A DNA stretch of 64,000 nt from NCBI RefSeq assembly GCF_003601975.1, contig NZ_QZWZ01000001.1, positions 186,001-250,000 on the forward strand, given 5' to 3'. Below, in pieces: positions 26,391 to 34,898 of the stretch; the stretch's first letter is position 1; the number at the start of each line of letters is the position of its first letter. The stretch comes from Mesorhizobium waimense. Lineage in GTDB: Bacteria; Pseudomonadota; Alphaproteobacteria; Rhizobiales; Rhizobiaceae. The notes below the pieces were generated by a model, which did not search any database, had not been told where the DNA came from, and saw only the letters and a program-made list of their open reading frames with translations. The position numbers and the translations under genes were made by a program.

Positions 26391-27062
26391 ATGACGGCGA
26401 CCACAGGCCTGTCGCACAAGGCGAAGACACCCGCCGGACATAGGCCGCGTGCCGAACTTGGCGAGGACAATGCCGGCTCCATCGGAGGGCTCCGTGAAGC
26501 AGCTGAGAGCTGCCGCCGCTGTCCGTTGTGGCGCGACGCCACCCAGACGGTGTTCGGCGAGGGACCGCAGAGTGCCGAAGTTATCTTCGTCGGCGAACAG
26601 CCGGGCGACCAGGAGGATCTGGCCGGCAAACCTTTCGTCGGGCCGGCGGGCAAGATCTTCGATGTCATCCTGAACGATGCCGGCGTCGATCGCCAGAAAA
26701 CCTATGTCACCAACGCGGTCAAGCATTTCAAGTTCGAGCCGCGCGGCAAGCGCCGCATTCATTCCAAGCCGAATGCCGGCGAGGTCCAGGCTTGCCGCTG
26801 GTGGCTGGACAGGGAGATCGGGCTAATCAAACCGGATGTCGTCGTAGCGCTGGGCGCGACGGCGGCGCAGTCGCTGCTCGGCAAGGCGGTGCCTGTAACC
26901 AAGATGCGCGGCCAGGTGATAGAGCGTGACGACGGCCTGCGCGTGTTCATCACCATCCATCCGTCCTTCATCCTGCGCATCCGCGAAGCGGCGGACAAGG
27001 ACGCCGAACGCGGGCGATTCCTGCAGGACATGAAAGCGGTAAAGTCGCTGATGGCCGCCTGA
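26391..27062 (+). CDS. UdgX-type uracil-DNA glycosylase
   Basis: 223 residues of the uracil-DNA glycosylase superfamily with the special UdgX features: GEQPGDQED in motif 1 and the KRRIHSKP insertion, whose histidine forms a covalent link with DNA after uracil removal in characterised UdgX proteins. Cysteines that could hold a 4Fe-4S cluster include CRRCPLW and a later ACRWW, and HPSF is near the end. The ATG at 26391 follows GATGAGGCGG. It sits 59 bases after the ligase gene with no obvious functional link. It acts in DNA repair. Confidence 0.87.
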   Translation: MTATTGLSHKAKTPAGHRPRAELGEDNAGSIGGLREAAESCRRCPLWRDATQTVFGEGPQSAEVIFVGEQPGDQEDLAGKPFVGPAGKIFDVILNDAGVDRQKTYVTNAVKHFKFEPRGKRRIHSKPNAGEVQACRWWLDREIGLIKPDVVVALGATAAQSLLGKAVPVTKMRGQVIERDDGLRVFITIHPSFILRIREAADKDAERGRFLQDMKAVKSLMAA

Positions 27063-27070
27063 TCCAGCAG

Positions 27071-27115
27071 AGCAATTCCAAGAAAAGTGCGTAGCGGTTT
27101 TCCGTCCAGAATTGC
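27071..27115. repeat. Short palindromic intergenic repeat, copy 1
   Basis: AGCAATTCCA at one end and CCAGAATTGC at the other frame a 45-bp element with a central CGGTTTTCCG. A second copy in the opposite orientation lies at 43266-43313. It separates the convergent UdgX and glycerate kinase genes. Confidence 0.8.
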
Positions 27116-27116
27116 C

Positions 27117-28397
27117 TCAAGACAAAGGGATAGAGCGGATCAGGATTGCCCGCAGATCATTGACATTCGTGCCAGTCGGACCGGGGACGAACAGATCGCC
27201 GACGGCATTGAAGGCCGTCCAGGCATTGTTGGCGGCTAGCATCGCCTTGGCGTCGACGCCCGCCGTGCGCATGCACGAGACCGTCGAGCCATCGGCAAAG
27301 GCGCCGGCATTGTCTTCCGAACCATCGATGCCGTCGGTGTCGGCGGCGAGCGCGTGAACGCCCTCCATGCCGCTGATGCCAATGGCGAAGGCGAGCAGGA
27401 ATTCCGAGTTGCGGCCGCCCTTGCCTTTGGCACGGAGTGTCACCGTGGTCTCGCCACCGGAGAGGATTAGCACCGGCTTTTGGAAAGGCCGGTTGCGGGT
27501 CGCCACCTCGCGCGCGATCGCCGCATGGACGCCGCCGACTTCGCGCGCCTCGCCTTCGATCGAGTCGGAAAGGATGACGGCCTTTATGCCTTGCCGCCTG
27601 GCCTCGGCGGCTGCCGCTTCCAGTGATACGCCGGCCGAGGCGATCAGGTGCACTTCATTGGCTGCAAAGCGCGGATCGTCCGGGCGCGGCGCGTCGGCGG
27701 CGGGCGAATTGATATGCGCCATCACCGAAGCCGGCAATTTCATGCCATAGGCGGCGATCGAGGCCAGCGCGTCCTCGCGGCTGCCGGTGTCGGGAACGGT
27801 CGGGCCGGAGGCGACCAGCGCCGGATTGTCGCCGGGAATGTCCGAGACGACCAGCGACACCACCTTGGCCGGATGGGCGGCTGCGGCCAGCCGGCCGCCC
27901 TTGATCGTCGAGAGATGCTTGCGGATCGTGTTCATCGCCGCGATCGGCGCGCCGGAGGCAAGCAGCGCCTCGTTGACGGCGATCTCGTCGGCCAGCGTCA
28001 GGCCGTCGGCCGGCGAAGGCAATAGCGCCGAACCGCCGCCCGAAATCAACGCCACCACCAGGTCGTCCGCGCTCAGTCCCTGGACCTTCTCCAGCAATCG
28101 CCGTGAGGCTTCGAGCCCGGCCGCATCCGGCACCGGATGCGCCGCTTCGATGATCTCGATGCGCTCGCATTTGGCGCCATAGCCGTAACGGGTGACGACC
28201 AGTCCTTCGATCGGACCGTCCCACACCTTCTCGAACGCAGCCGCCATCTGCGCCGAGCCCTTGCCGGCGCCGATGACTATGGTGCGGCCCATTGGCTTCG
28301 CCGGCAAATGATCCCGGATGGTCCGTTCGGGATCGGCGGCGGCGACGGCGGCGTTGAAGACGGAGGTGAGGAAGGTCTTCGGATCGAATTCTGTCAT
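27117..28397 (-). CDS. ttuD: Glycerate 2-kinase (TtuD/GckA, MOFRL family)
   Basis: 426 residues, typical of the DUF4147/MOFRL glycerate kinases. The glycine-rich IGAGKGSAQMA is near residue 43, SGGGSALL near 119, and the C-terminal MOFRL region contains SGGETTVTL, GKGGRNSEF and DTDGIDGSEDNAGA. It phosphorylates D-glycerate to 2-phosphoglycerate in the cytoplasm, the last step of glyoxylate, tartrate or hydroxypyruvate use. The start overlaps the UPF0303 gene by four bases, so they are translationally coupled. It may consume glyoxylate carbon from the purine genes downstream in the window (inference). Confidence 0.9.
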   Translation of the reverse strand: MTEFDPKTFLTSVFNAAVAAADPERTIRDHLPAKPMGRTIVIGAGKGSAQMAAAFEKVWDGPIEGLVVTRYGYGAKCERIEIIEAAHPVPDAAGLEASRRLLEKVQGLSADDLVVALISGGGSALLPSPADGLTLADEIAVNEALLASGAPIAAMNTIRKHLSTIKGGRLAAAAHPAKVVSLVVSDIPGDNPALVASGPTVPDTGSREDALASIAAYGMKLPASVMAHINSPAADAPRPDDPRFAANEVHLIASAGVSLEAAAAEARRQGIKAVILSDSIEGEAREVGGVHAAIAREVATRNRPFQKPVLILSGGETTVTLRAKGKGGRNSEFLLAFAIGISGMEGVHALAADTDGIDGSEDNAGAFADGSTVSCMRTAGVDAKAMLAANNAWTAFNAVGDLFVPGPTGTNVNDLRAILIRSIPLS

Positions 28398-28897
28398 TTT
28401 GCTTCCGGCGGCAATGCCAGTTCGGCTGCGTCAACGCGCAGATATTTGCACAGCGCATCGACCACGACGCCGTGGTCTTCGCGCTCCGGCAGGCCCGAGA
28501 CGGCGATGACACCGATGACGCCGGCGCCCTTGACCGTTACCGGAAAGCCGCCGCCGGCCAGCACGTAATCGGCAATATCCAGCCCTTCGCCCACCTTGAA
28601 GGTGCGGTCCGGGCGCTGCTGCTCCAGCACCATGCGGTAGGTACTCTTCAGGAACCGCTTCACCACATTGATCTTGCGCCGCGCCCAGTCCGGATTGGAG
28701 GCGTTCGAGCCCGGCATCGCAGCGTAGAAGAGCGGCCGGTCGAAAGTCCTGATGTCGACGATGATCGGCATGGTCTCGGCCAGCGCCCGATCGCGGATCG
28801 CCGAACCGATCTTGAAGGCGACGGCCTCGTCAAAGGAAGGAAAGACGAGCGAGGCTTCCTGTTTCTTGATCAGAGCGATGTCGTCGGCAACGGCCAT
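28394..28897 (-). CDS. UPF0303 / GlcG-HbpS-like haem-degrading domain protein
   Basis: 167 residues. The pattern is that of UPF0303 proteins: AVAFKIGSAIRDRAL near the N-terminus and a glycine-rich DYVLAGGGFPVTV stretch near residue 113 followed by VIGVIAVSGLPEREDH. The broader HbpS/GlcG fold is found in haem-binding and in glycolate- or diol-linked proteins. The exact role is unknown. Four-base overlap with the glycerate kinase gene suggests work in the same pathway. Confidence 0.78.
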   Translation of the reverse strand: MAVADDIALIKKQEASLVFPSFDEAVAFKIGSAIRDRALAETMPIIVDIRTFDRPLFYAAMPGSNASNPDWARRKINVVKRFLKSTYRMVLEQQRPDRTFKVGEGLDIADYVLAGGGFPVTVKGAGVIGVIAVSGLPEREDHGVVVDALCKYLRVDAAELALPPEAK

Positions 28898-28970
28898 TTC
28901 GTTCCCCTGTCAATGTCGCCGCACGCTTTGACCGATGGCTGCCGCCGGGTCAAGCGGGGAACGCACCGGA

Positions 28971-30287
28971 TCAGGCCGCCATGTCGCGCTTGGCCGGGCG
29001 CCCCGCCACATAGACCTCGCGGACAGTGCGGTCGTCTCCCAGCGTCTGCAGCAGGAACAGCTCCTCGGCCAACGATCCCACCGTCTCCATCCTCAGCCGC
29101 ATCGCCGGCGTGGCATTTGCGTCGAGCACGACGATGTCGGCGTCCGTTCCCTCATCCAGCGTTCCGACTTTTTCCGCAACCGACAGCGCCTCGGCATTGC
29201 CGCGTGTTAATTGCCAGAAAGACTGGAACGGGTTGAGCTTCTCGCCGTTCAGCGCGATCACCTTGTAACCCTCGTCCATGGTGCGCAGCATCGAATAGTT
29301 GGTGCCGCCGCCGACGTCGGTGGCAGCGGCGATGCGCAGGGCTTTGTCACGCGTGCGGTAGCGCTGATAGTCGAACAGGCCAGAGCCGAGGAACAGGTTC
29401 GAGGTCGGACAGAACACCGCCACCGATCCGGAACCCGACAGCGCGTCCGCCTCGCGTTCCGACAGATGGATGCAGTGACCGAACAGGCTCCTTTTTCCCA
29501 AAAGCCCATAGTGCTCGTAGACGTCGGTGTAGTCGCGCGACCACGGATAGAGCTCCTGGGTGAAGGCGATTTCGGCGTGGTTTTCCGACAGATGCGTCTG
29601 CATGTGGAGATCGGGGTGTTCGCGGCAGAGCGCGCCGGCCATCTCCAACTGCTCCGGCGACGAGGTGATGGCGAAGCGTGGCGTGATGGCATAATGCTGC
29701 CGCCCTTTGCCGTGCCATTCCGCGATCAGCGCCTTGCTGTCGTCATAGCCCGATTGCGGCGTGTCGAGCACGCCGTCCGGCGCGTTGCGGTCCATCATCA
29801 CCTTGCCGGCGATGTTGAGCATGTTGCGGTCATGCGACTCGGCGAAGAAGGCCTCGGCGGAAGCCTTGTGCACCGAGCAATAGGCAGCGACGGTCGTCGT
29901 GCCGTGCCGCACCATTTCGTTCAAAAACAGCCTGGCGATGCGGCGGCCGTGCTGGGCGTTGGCGAACTTCGTCTCCTCCGGAAAGGTGTATTTGTTCAGC
30001 CAGTCGAGCAGTTCGGCGCCATAGGAGGCGATGACCTGCATCTGCGGAAAATGCCCATGCGCGTCGATGAAACCGGGCAGCAGCAGATGCGGCCGATGGT
30101 CGATTTTTTCGACGCCTTCGCCAGCCTGTTTCTCGACTTGCGCATAGGCGCCGGCCGCAATGATCCGGCCATCGCGGATCAGGAGGCCGCCATCCTCCTC
30201 GTAGCGCCAGGCGGCATGGTCGTCGATGCTTTCAGGCCAGCGCAGGAAGGACAGCGTGCGGCCGCGCAGAAGGATGATGGAGCTCAT
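28971..30287 (-). CDS. guaD: Guanine deaminase
   Basis: 438 residues of the amidohydrolase superfamily. The zinc-binding HxH is in PGFIDAHGHFPQMQ (His77, His79), followed by HLSEN and a late metal-ligand Asp in AAATDVGGGTNYSMLRTMDEG, all in guanine-deaminase form. It converts guanine to xanthine plus ammonia. It starts two bases after the urate hydroxylase gene on the same strand, so the two are one operon, and its product feeds the xdhABC enzyme encoded at 36493-41280. Confidence 0.92.
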   Translation of the reverse strand: MSSIILLRGRTLSFLRWPESIDDHAAWRYEEDGGLLIRDGRIIAAGAYAQVEKQAGEGVEKIDHRPHLLLPGFIDAHGHFPQMQVIASYGAELLDWLNKYTFPEETKFANAQHGRRIARLFLNEMVRHGTTTVAAYCSVHKASAEAFFAESHDRNMLNIAGKVMMDRNAPDGVLDTPQSGYDDSKALIAEWHGKGRQHYAITPRFAITSSPEQLEMAGALCREHPDLHMQTHLSENHAEIAFTQELYPWSRDYTDVYEHYGLLGKRSLFGHCIHLSEREADALSGSGSVAVFCPTSNLFLGSGLFDYQRYRTRDKALRIAAATDVGGGTNYSMLRTMDEGYKVIALNGEKLNPFQSFWQLTRGNAEALSVAEKVGTLDEGTDADIVVLDANATPAMRLRMETVGSLAEELFLLQTLGDDRTVREVYVAGRPAKRDMAA

Positions 30288-30289
30288 GC

Positions 30290-31507
30290 TTATTTCCCTG
30301 CGCCTTCGAACCAGGCGACCAGCAGCGCCCGCTCCTTGTCGCTGATCTGGGTGACGTTGGCGGGTGGCATGGCGTGGCTGCGTCCTGCCTGCAGGTAAAT
30401 CTCGCGGGCATGCTCGGCGATGGCCGCATCGGTGTCCAGCATCACGCCATTTGGCGCATGGTAGATGCCCTCATAGGCCGGCTCTTGCGTGTGGCACATC
30501 GAGCAGCGGCCAAGCACGGTATCGCGCACGGCCGGGAAATGCGCCGAGGCGATGTAGACCTCGGCCGCGGCGGAGGCCTTGGGCTCGCCGGTCAGCACTT
30601 TCGGCGCCGTCGACAGCCAGATGATGATGACGAACAGCACGGCGGCGCCGAGCCAGGTCCAGGTCGGGTTGCCCTTGCGTGCATGGACGCTGTTGAAATA
30701 GTGCCGGATCAGCACGCCGATGATGAACACCAGCGAGGCGATGACCCAGTTGAACTGGGTAGCAAACGCCAGCGGATAGTGGTTCGACAGCATCAGGAAC
30801 AGCACGGGCAGTGTCAGGTAGTTGTTGTGCAGCGAGCGCTGCTTGGCGATCTTGCCGTATTTCGGATCGGGCTTGCGGCCGGCGATCAGGTCGGCAACGA
30901 CGATCTTCTGGTTGGGGATGATGACCATGAAGACGTTGGCCGACATGATCGTCGCGGTGATGGCGCCGAGATGCAGGAAGGCGGCGCGGCCGGTGAACAG
31001 ATGGGTGAGCCCCCAGGCGATAAACACCAGCACGCCATAGAGCACCAGCATAAGGCCGGTGTCGCTTTTGCCGAGCGGCGAGCGGCAGAGCAGATCATAG
31101 ACCACCCAGCCGACGCCGATGGTCGCCAGCGACAGCAGGATGCCTGTAGGCACCGACATGGGCAGCACGTTCGGATCGATCAGGAACAGGTCGGCGCCGG
31201 CATAATAGACGACGCACAGCATGGCGAAGCCGGAAAGCCAGGTGGCGTAGGACTCCCATTTGAACCAGGTCAGGTGCTCCGGCATTTCGGCCGGCGCCAC
31301 CAGATATTTCTGGATGTGGTAGAAGCCGCCGCCATGCACCTGCCATTCCTCGCCGAAGGCGCCGGCGGGCAGTTCTGGGCGCTGGCGCAGGCCGAGGTCG
31401 AGGGCGACGAAATAGAAGGACGAGCCAATCCAGGCGATGCCGGTGATGACATGCAGCCAGCGCACGGCGAAACTCAGCCAGTCCCAGAAAATCGCGAAAT
31501 CCATCAT
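30290..31507 (-). CDS. puuD: Urate hydroxylase PuuD, membrane protein with cytochrome c domain
   Basis: 405 residues: eight or so membrane segments in the first ~290, then a periplasmic cytochrome c domain with the haem-binding CSMCH near residue 335 and an axial methionine candidate in HAMPPANVTQ. This is the form of PuuD that replaces uricase in many alphaproteobacteria, oxidising urate to 5-hydroxyisourate while passing electrons to the respiratory chain instead of oxygen. It is operonic with guaD and divergent from a LysR regulator. It should not be confused with the gamma-glutamyl-GABA hydrolase of the same symbol. Confidence 0.9.
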   Translation of the reverse strand: MMDFAIFWDWLSFAVRWLHVITGIAWIGSSFYFVALDLGLRQRPELPAGAFGEEWQVHGGGFYHIQKYLVAPAEMPEHLTWFKWESYATWLSGFAMLCVVYYAGADLFLIDPNVLPMSVPTGILLSLATIGVGWVVYDLLCRSPLGKSDTGLMLVLYGVLVFIAWGLTHLFTGRAAFLHLGAITATIMSANVFMVIIPNQKIVVADLIAGRKPDPKYGKIAKQRSLHNNYLTLPVLFLMLSNHYPLAFATQFNWVIASLVFIIGVLIRHYFNSVHARKGNPTWTWLGAAVLFVIIIWLSTAPKVLTGEPKASAAAEVYIASAHFPAVRDTVLGRCSMCHTQEPAYEGIYHAPNGVMLDTDAAIAEHAREIYLQAGRSHAMPPANVTQISDKERALLVAWFEGAGK

Positions 31508-31645
31508 TGCAATCGTCCCTGCCGATCAGCTGACTTTACGGCGTGGCGCGCAAACGAAAAGAGGCGAGGTGCACGATGACTTTCAAAAAAAAATGGAAAA
31601 TACTAGGTTGGTTCCACGCAGCCGCTTGAGAGCCACGAAACCCGC

Positions 31646-32566
31646 ATGGCCTATCTCGACAACATCGCCGTTTTCGTCCGCGTCGTCGAACTCGGCAATC
31701 TGTCGGCGGCGGGCCGCGACATGCGCATTTCGCCGGCGGTCGCCTCCAACCGCATCAAGGAACTGGAAAAACATCTCGGCGTCCGCCTGTTCAACCGCAC
31801 GACCAGGCAGTTGATGCCGACCGAGCATGGCACCGTGTTCTACACCGGCGCCAAGCAGGTGCTGGAAGCGATCACCGAGGCGGAAGCTGCCGTCTCGGCA
31901 CTGTCCGGCCAGCCGCGTGGCACCATCAGGGTCACTGCACCGCTTGGCCTCGGCCGGCGGCTGGTGGCGTCGGGCATTCCCGATTTCCACGACAAATACC
32001 CCGATATCGAAGTCAGGCTCCGCCTTTCCGACCACAATGTCGACATCATGAAGGAAGGCATCGACGTCGCCTTCCGTCTCGGCATCATCGAGGATTCCAG
32101 CCTCAGGATGCGCGGCATCATGGAATGCGAGCGCGTGCTGGTGGCGGCGCCGAAATATCTGGAGGCGCGCGGCGAACCGGCCGAGCCGCACGAACTGATC
32201 GGCATGAAGCACGACTGCCTGATGCTGCGCTATTCCGGTGCGCGCGAATATGTGTGGACGCTACAGATGTCGGGCGGCCCGCAGAAATTCGAGGTGCACG
32301 GCCCCTATGACACCGATGATGGCGATGTGCTGACCGGCTGGGCGCTGTCGGGACGCGGCATCATCAACAAGCCGCGCTTCGAGGTCGAGCCGTTCATCCG
32401 CGACCGGCGCCTGAAAGTGATCCTTGCCGACACGCCGCCGACGCCGGTGCAGTTCGCTGCCGTCTACCCGCACAAGAAGCTGCAGGACCCCAAGGTGCGG
32501 CTGCTGCTCGACTTCATGGCCGAGCGCTGTCAGCGGCTGATCAAGGATATACTTGCTGGCAAATAA
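31646..32566 (+). CDS. LysR-family transcription regulator
   Basis: 306 residues. The N-terminal winged helix-turn-helix (VFVRVVELGNLSAAGRDM, then ASNRIKELEKHLGVRLFNRT) and the C-terminal periplasmic-binding-protein-like effector domain are complete. It is divergent from puuD-guaD with a 138-base gap, the usual layout for a LysR protein controlling the divergent genes, so it is a candidate purine-catabolism regulator. The effector might be a purine or ureide (inference). A run of nine A residues lies in the gap near 31582. Confidence 0.88.
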   Translation: MAYLDNIAVFVRVVELGNLSAAGRDMRISPAVASNRIKELEKHLGVRLFNRTTRQLMPTEHGTVFYTGAKQVLEAITEAEAAVSALSGQPRGTIRVTAPLGLGRRLVASGIPDFHDKYPDIEVRLRLSDHNVDIMKEGIDVAFRLGIIEDSSLRMRGIMECERVLVAAPKYLEARGEPAEPHELIGMKHDCLMLRYSGAREYVWTLQMSGGPQKFEVHGPYDTDDGDVLTGWALSGRGIINKPRFEVEPFIRDRRLKVILADTPPTPVQFAAVYPHKKLQDPKVRLLLDFMAERCQRLIKDILAGK

Positions 32567-32568
32567 GG

Positions 32569-32620
32569 GCTGGCCGGCAAGTGATGGCGCGCTGGCCGGC
32601 AAGTGATGGCGCGCTGGCCC
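32569..32620 (+). repeat. 22-bp tandem duplication
   Basis: Two identical 22-bp copies starting with GCTGGCCGGCAAGTGATGGC at 32569 and 32591, plus an 8-base partial third copy. It lies just after the LysR stop and before the monooxygenase gene. Probably replication slippage. Confidence 0.75.
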
Positions 32621-32665
32621 ACTCGACGGGCTTGCCTTACGCGAAGGCGAACTTAGGTTCGCGTC

Positions 32666-33634
32666 ATGCATCTCGCTGTATCGCTCAATATCGCTTCCGC
32701 TGCAGGGCAGGCCGCCGAACTGGATTTCAGCGGCATAGCTGGCTTCGTGCGGAAGGCGGAGGCGGCCGGGCTGGATATGGTCATCATTTCCGACTCCGCG
32801 GCAGGCAGCCGGCAAGCAGGCAGCCCGTTCGAGGCGACCACCCTTCTGGCCGCACTTGCGACAGTGACCGAAAGGATCGGGCTCGTTGCGGGTGCTTCGA
32901 CGCTTGCCCACCAGCCCTACAATCTGGCGCGCCGTTTTGCTTCCCTCGACATCATCAGCCACGGCCGAGTGGGCTGGAACGCGGCCATGGTCCAGGATCC
33001 GCGCGAGGCGGCCAACTTCAGCCGGCCGGATGGGTTTTCGGAGAGCGATTTCCACCGTCGCGCCGAAGAATTCATCGGTATCGTGCAGGGCTTGTGGAAA
33101 GGCTGGGATACGGATGCGCTGCTGTTCGACAAGGCCGGCGGCCGCTTCCACGACCCGGAAAAGATGCACCTGCTCGACCACAAGGGCGAGTTCTTCACGG
33201 TGCGCGGCCCGCTCAACGTCGCGCGCTCGCCGCAGGATACGCCAGTGCTCGTCATGTCGGGCCTGGCGGATCGCGATTTCGCTGTCCGCGTGGCCGATGT
33301 CATCCTGCTAGAGGAAACACCGCCGGAGGCCACGAAAGCCGCCTATGACGATCTGAAACGCCGGACGCTTGGCGCCGGACGCAACCCGGACGCCGTGAAG
33401 GTGCTGATATCAGTCGCCGCAGGCCGCGAGCTTGCCGCCGACAAGCTCGAAGCAAGGTTAGGCTCGAAAGGCTGCGACGGATTCAGCCTGGTCTTGCCGG
33501 CAGAACTTTTGGCGGGCGAGGATTTCGTCGATCGTGTCCTGCCGGAACTGAGCCGTCGCGGCCTGCTGCGGCCTGACTACACCGGCACGACGCTGCGCGC
33601 GCATCTCGGACTTGGCGGGAGCAACAGGCCATGA
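32666..33634 (+). CDS. LLM-class flavin-dependent monooxygenase, smaller paralogue
   Basis: 322 residues of the bacterial luciferase-like fold, NtaA/SnaA/DszA branch: GIAGFVRKAEAAGLDMVIIS near the N-terminus, ATVTERIGLVAGAST and FASLDIISHGRVGWN in the middle. Such FMNH2-dependent oxygenases attack organosulphur, nitrilotriacetate or related compounds and need a separate flavin reductase, which is not seen here. It is shorter than the neighbouring paralogue by ~100 residues. The genes overlap by four bases. Confidence 0.85.
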   Translation: MHLAVSLNIASAAGQAAELDFSGIAGFVRKAEAAGLDMVIISDSAAGSRQAGSPFEATTLLAALATVTERIGLVAGASTLAHQPYNLARRFASLDIISHGRVGWNAAMVQDPREAANFSRPDGFSESDFHRRAEEFIGIVQGLWKGWDTDALLFDKAGGRFHDPEKMHLLDHKGEFFTVRGPLNVARSPQDTPVLVMSGLADRDFAVRVADVILLEETPPEATKAAYDDLKRRTLGAGRNPDAVKVLISVAAGRELAADKLEARLGSKGCDGFSLVLPAELLAGEDFVDRVLPELSRRGLLRPDYTGTTLRAHLGLGGSNRP

Positions 33635-34896
33635 CCGCGCGCAGGAAACAGATGAAGCTCGGCGCCTTCCTGTGGGCGACAGGCCACCACATCGCTGCCT
33701 GGCGCCATGCTGAGGCGCATGTGACGGCGGGTATCGACATCGATCATTACATCCAGCTGGCGCGGACGGCCGAGGCGGCCAAGCTTGACATGATCTTCTG
33801 CGAGGATGCGGCCGGCCTGCGCGAGGCCAATGTCGGCATCGCCAGTCAGACCTCGCGCTCGATCGGCTTCGAGCCGATCAGCCTGCTGGCGGCGCTCGCC
33901 GTCCAGACCGAGCGCATCGGCCTCGTCTCAACCGCTTCGACCAGCTACAACGAGCCCTACGGGCTGGCACGGACCTTTGCGTCGCTCGATCAACTGAGCG
34001 GCGGCCGCGCCGGCTGGAACCTGGTCACCTCGGCGAGCCACATCGAGGCCGCCAATTTCGGCTCGACCGGCCTGCGCCCGCATGCCGACCGCTACGAGCG
34101 GGCACGTGAATTCGCCGCCGTGGTCGCCGGCCTCTGGCGCGGCGCCGACACTGGCGGCCTCAGCCATGATGGCCAAAGCTTCTCGGTCAAGGATGCGCTC
34201 GACCTGCCGCGCTCGCTGCAGGGCGCGCCGGTCATGGTGCAGGCGGGAGCATCGGAGGACGGCAAGGACCTCGCCGCCAGGACCGCCGATGTCGTGTTCA
34301 GCGCGGCGCAGACATTCGAGGAAGCAAAAGCCTTTTACGACGATCTCAAGGGGCGGCTTGCGGCCTACGGACGCGAGCCGGACGATATCAAGATCATGCC
34401 CGGCGTAGCACCCGTGGTGGCCGAAACGGAAGCAGAAGCTCGCGAGAAATACGAGCAATTGCAGGAGCTGATCCCCGACGACGTCGGCGTCGCGCTGCTC
34501 TCCAGCTATCTCAGCATCTCCGATCTCTGGCGCTATCCGATCGACGGACCGCTGCCGGAACTGCCGCCCAGCGAAGGCATGAAGAGCCGACAGGCGCTGG
34601 TCATCGAGCAGTCGCGCCGCGACAACCTTTCCATCCGCGACCTTGCCCGGCACTTCGCCGGCGCGCGCGGCCACTGGCGCGTCGTCGGCACGCCGGCGCA
34701 GATCGCCGACGAATTGCAGGCGCGCTTCGAAGGCGGTGCGGCCGACGGCTTCAACGTTATGCCGTCCTGGTTCCCCGGCGAGCTGGATGCCTTTGCCACG
34801 CTCGTTGTGCCGGAACTGCAGCGGCGCGGCCTGTTCCGCACGGAGTACGAAGGCCGCACCTTGCGCGAGCATCTCGGCTTGAAGCGGCCGGCGTAA
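33631..34896 (+). CDS. LLM-class flavin-dependent monooxygenase (NtaA/SnaA/DszA type)
   Basis: 421 residues, the usual length for this family. Characteristic sequence includes FLWATGHHIAAWRH at the N-terminus, ERIGLVSTASTSYNEPY, and SGGRAGWNLVTS near residue 123. FMNH2 would come from another protein. Its overlap with the preceding paralogue suggests that the two proteins act as a pair, either as two steps or as a mixed complex (inference). The substrate is unknown; the locus has no transporter beside it. Confidence 0.87.
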   Translation: MTARRKQMKLGAFLWATGHHIAAWRHAEAHVTAGIDIDHYIQLARTAEAAKLDMIFCEDAAGLREANVGIASQTSRSIGFEPISLLAALAVQTERIGLVSTASTSYNEPYGLARTFASLDQLSGGRAGWNLVTSASHIEAANFGSTGLRPHADRYERAREFAAVVAGLWRGADTGGLSHDGQSFSVKDALDLPRSLQGAPVMVQAGASEDGKDLAARTADVVFSAAQTFEEAKAFYDDLKGRLAAYGREPDDIKIMPGVAPVVAETEAEAREKYEQLQELIPDDVGVALLSSYLSISDLWRYPIDGPLPELPPSEGMKSRQALVIEQSRRDNLSIRDLARHFAGARGHWRVVGTPAQIADELQARFEGGAADGFNVMPSWFPGELDAFATLVVPELQRRGLFRTEYEGRTLREHLGLKRPA

Positions 34897-34898
34897 AG

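Noticed and set aside
30290..31507. Second member of the polyamine pathway because of the name PuuD
   Set aside because: The protein is the membrane cytochrome-linked urate hydroxylase; the shared symbol with gamma-glutamyl-GABA hydrolase is a coincidence of naming.
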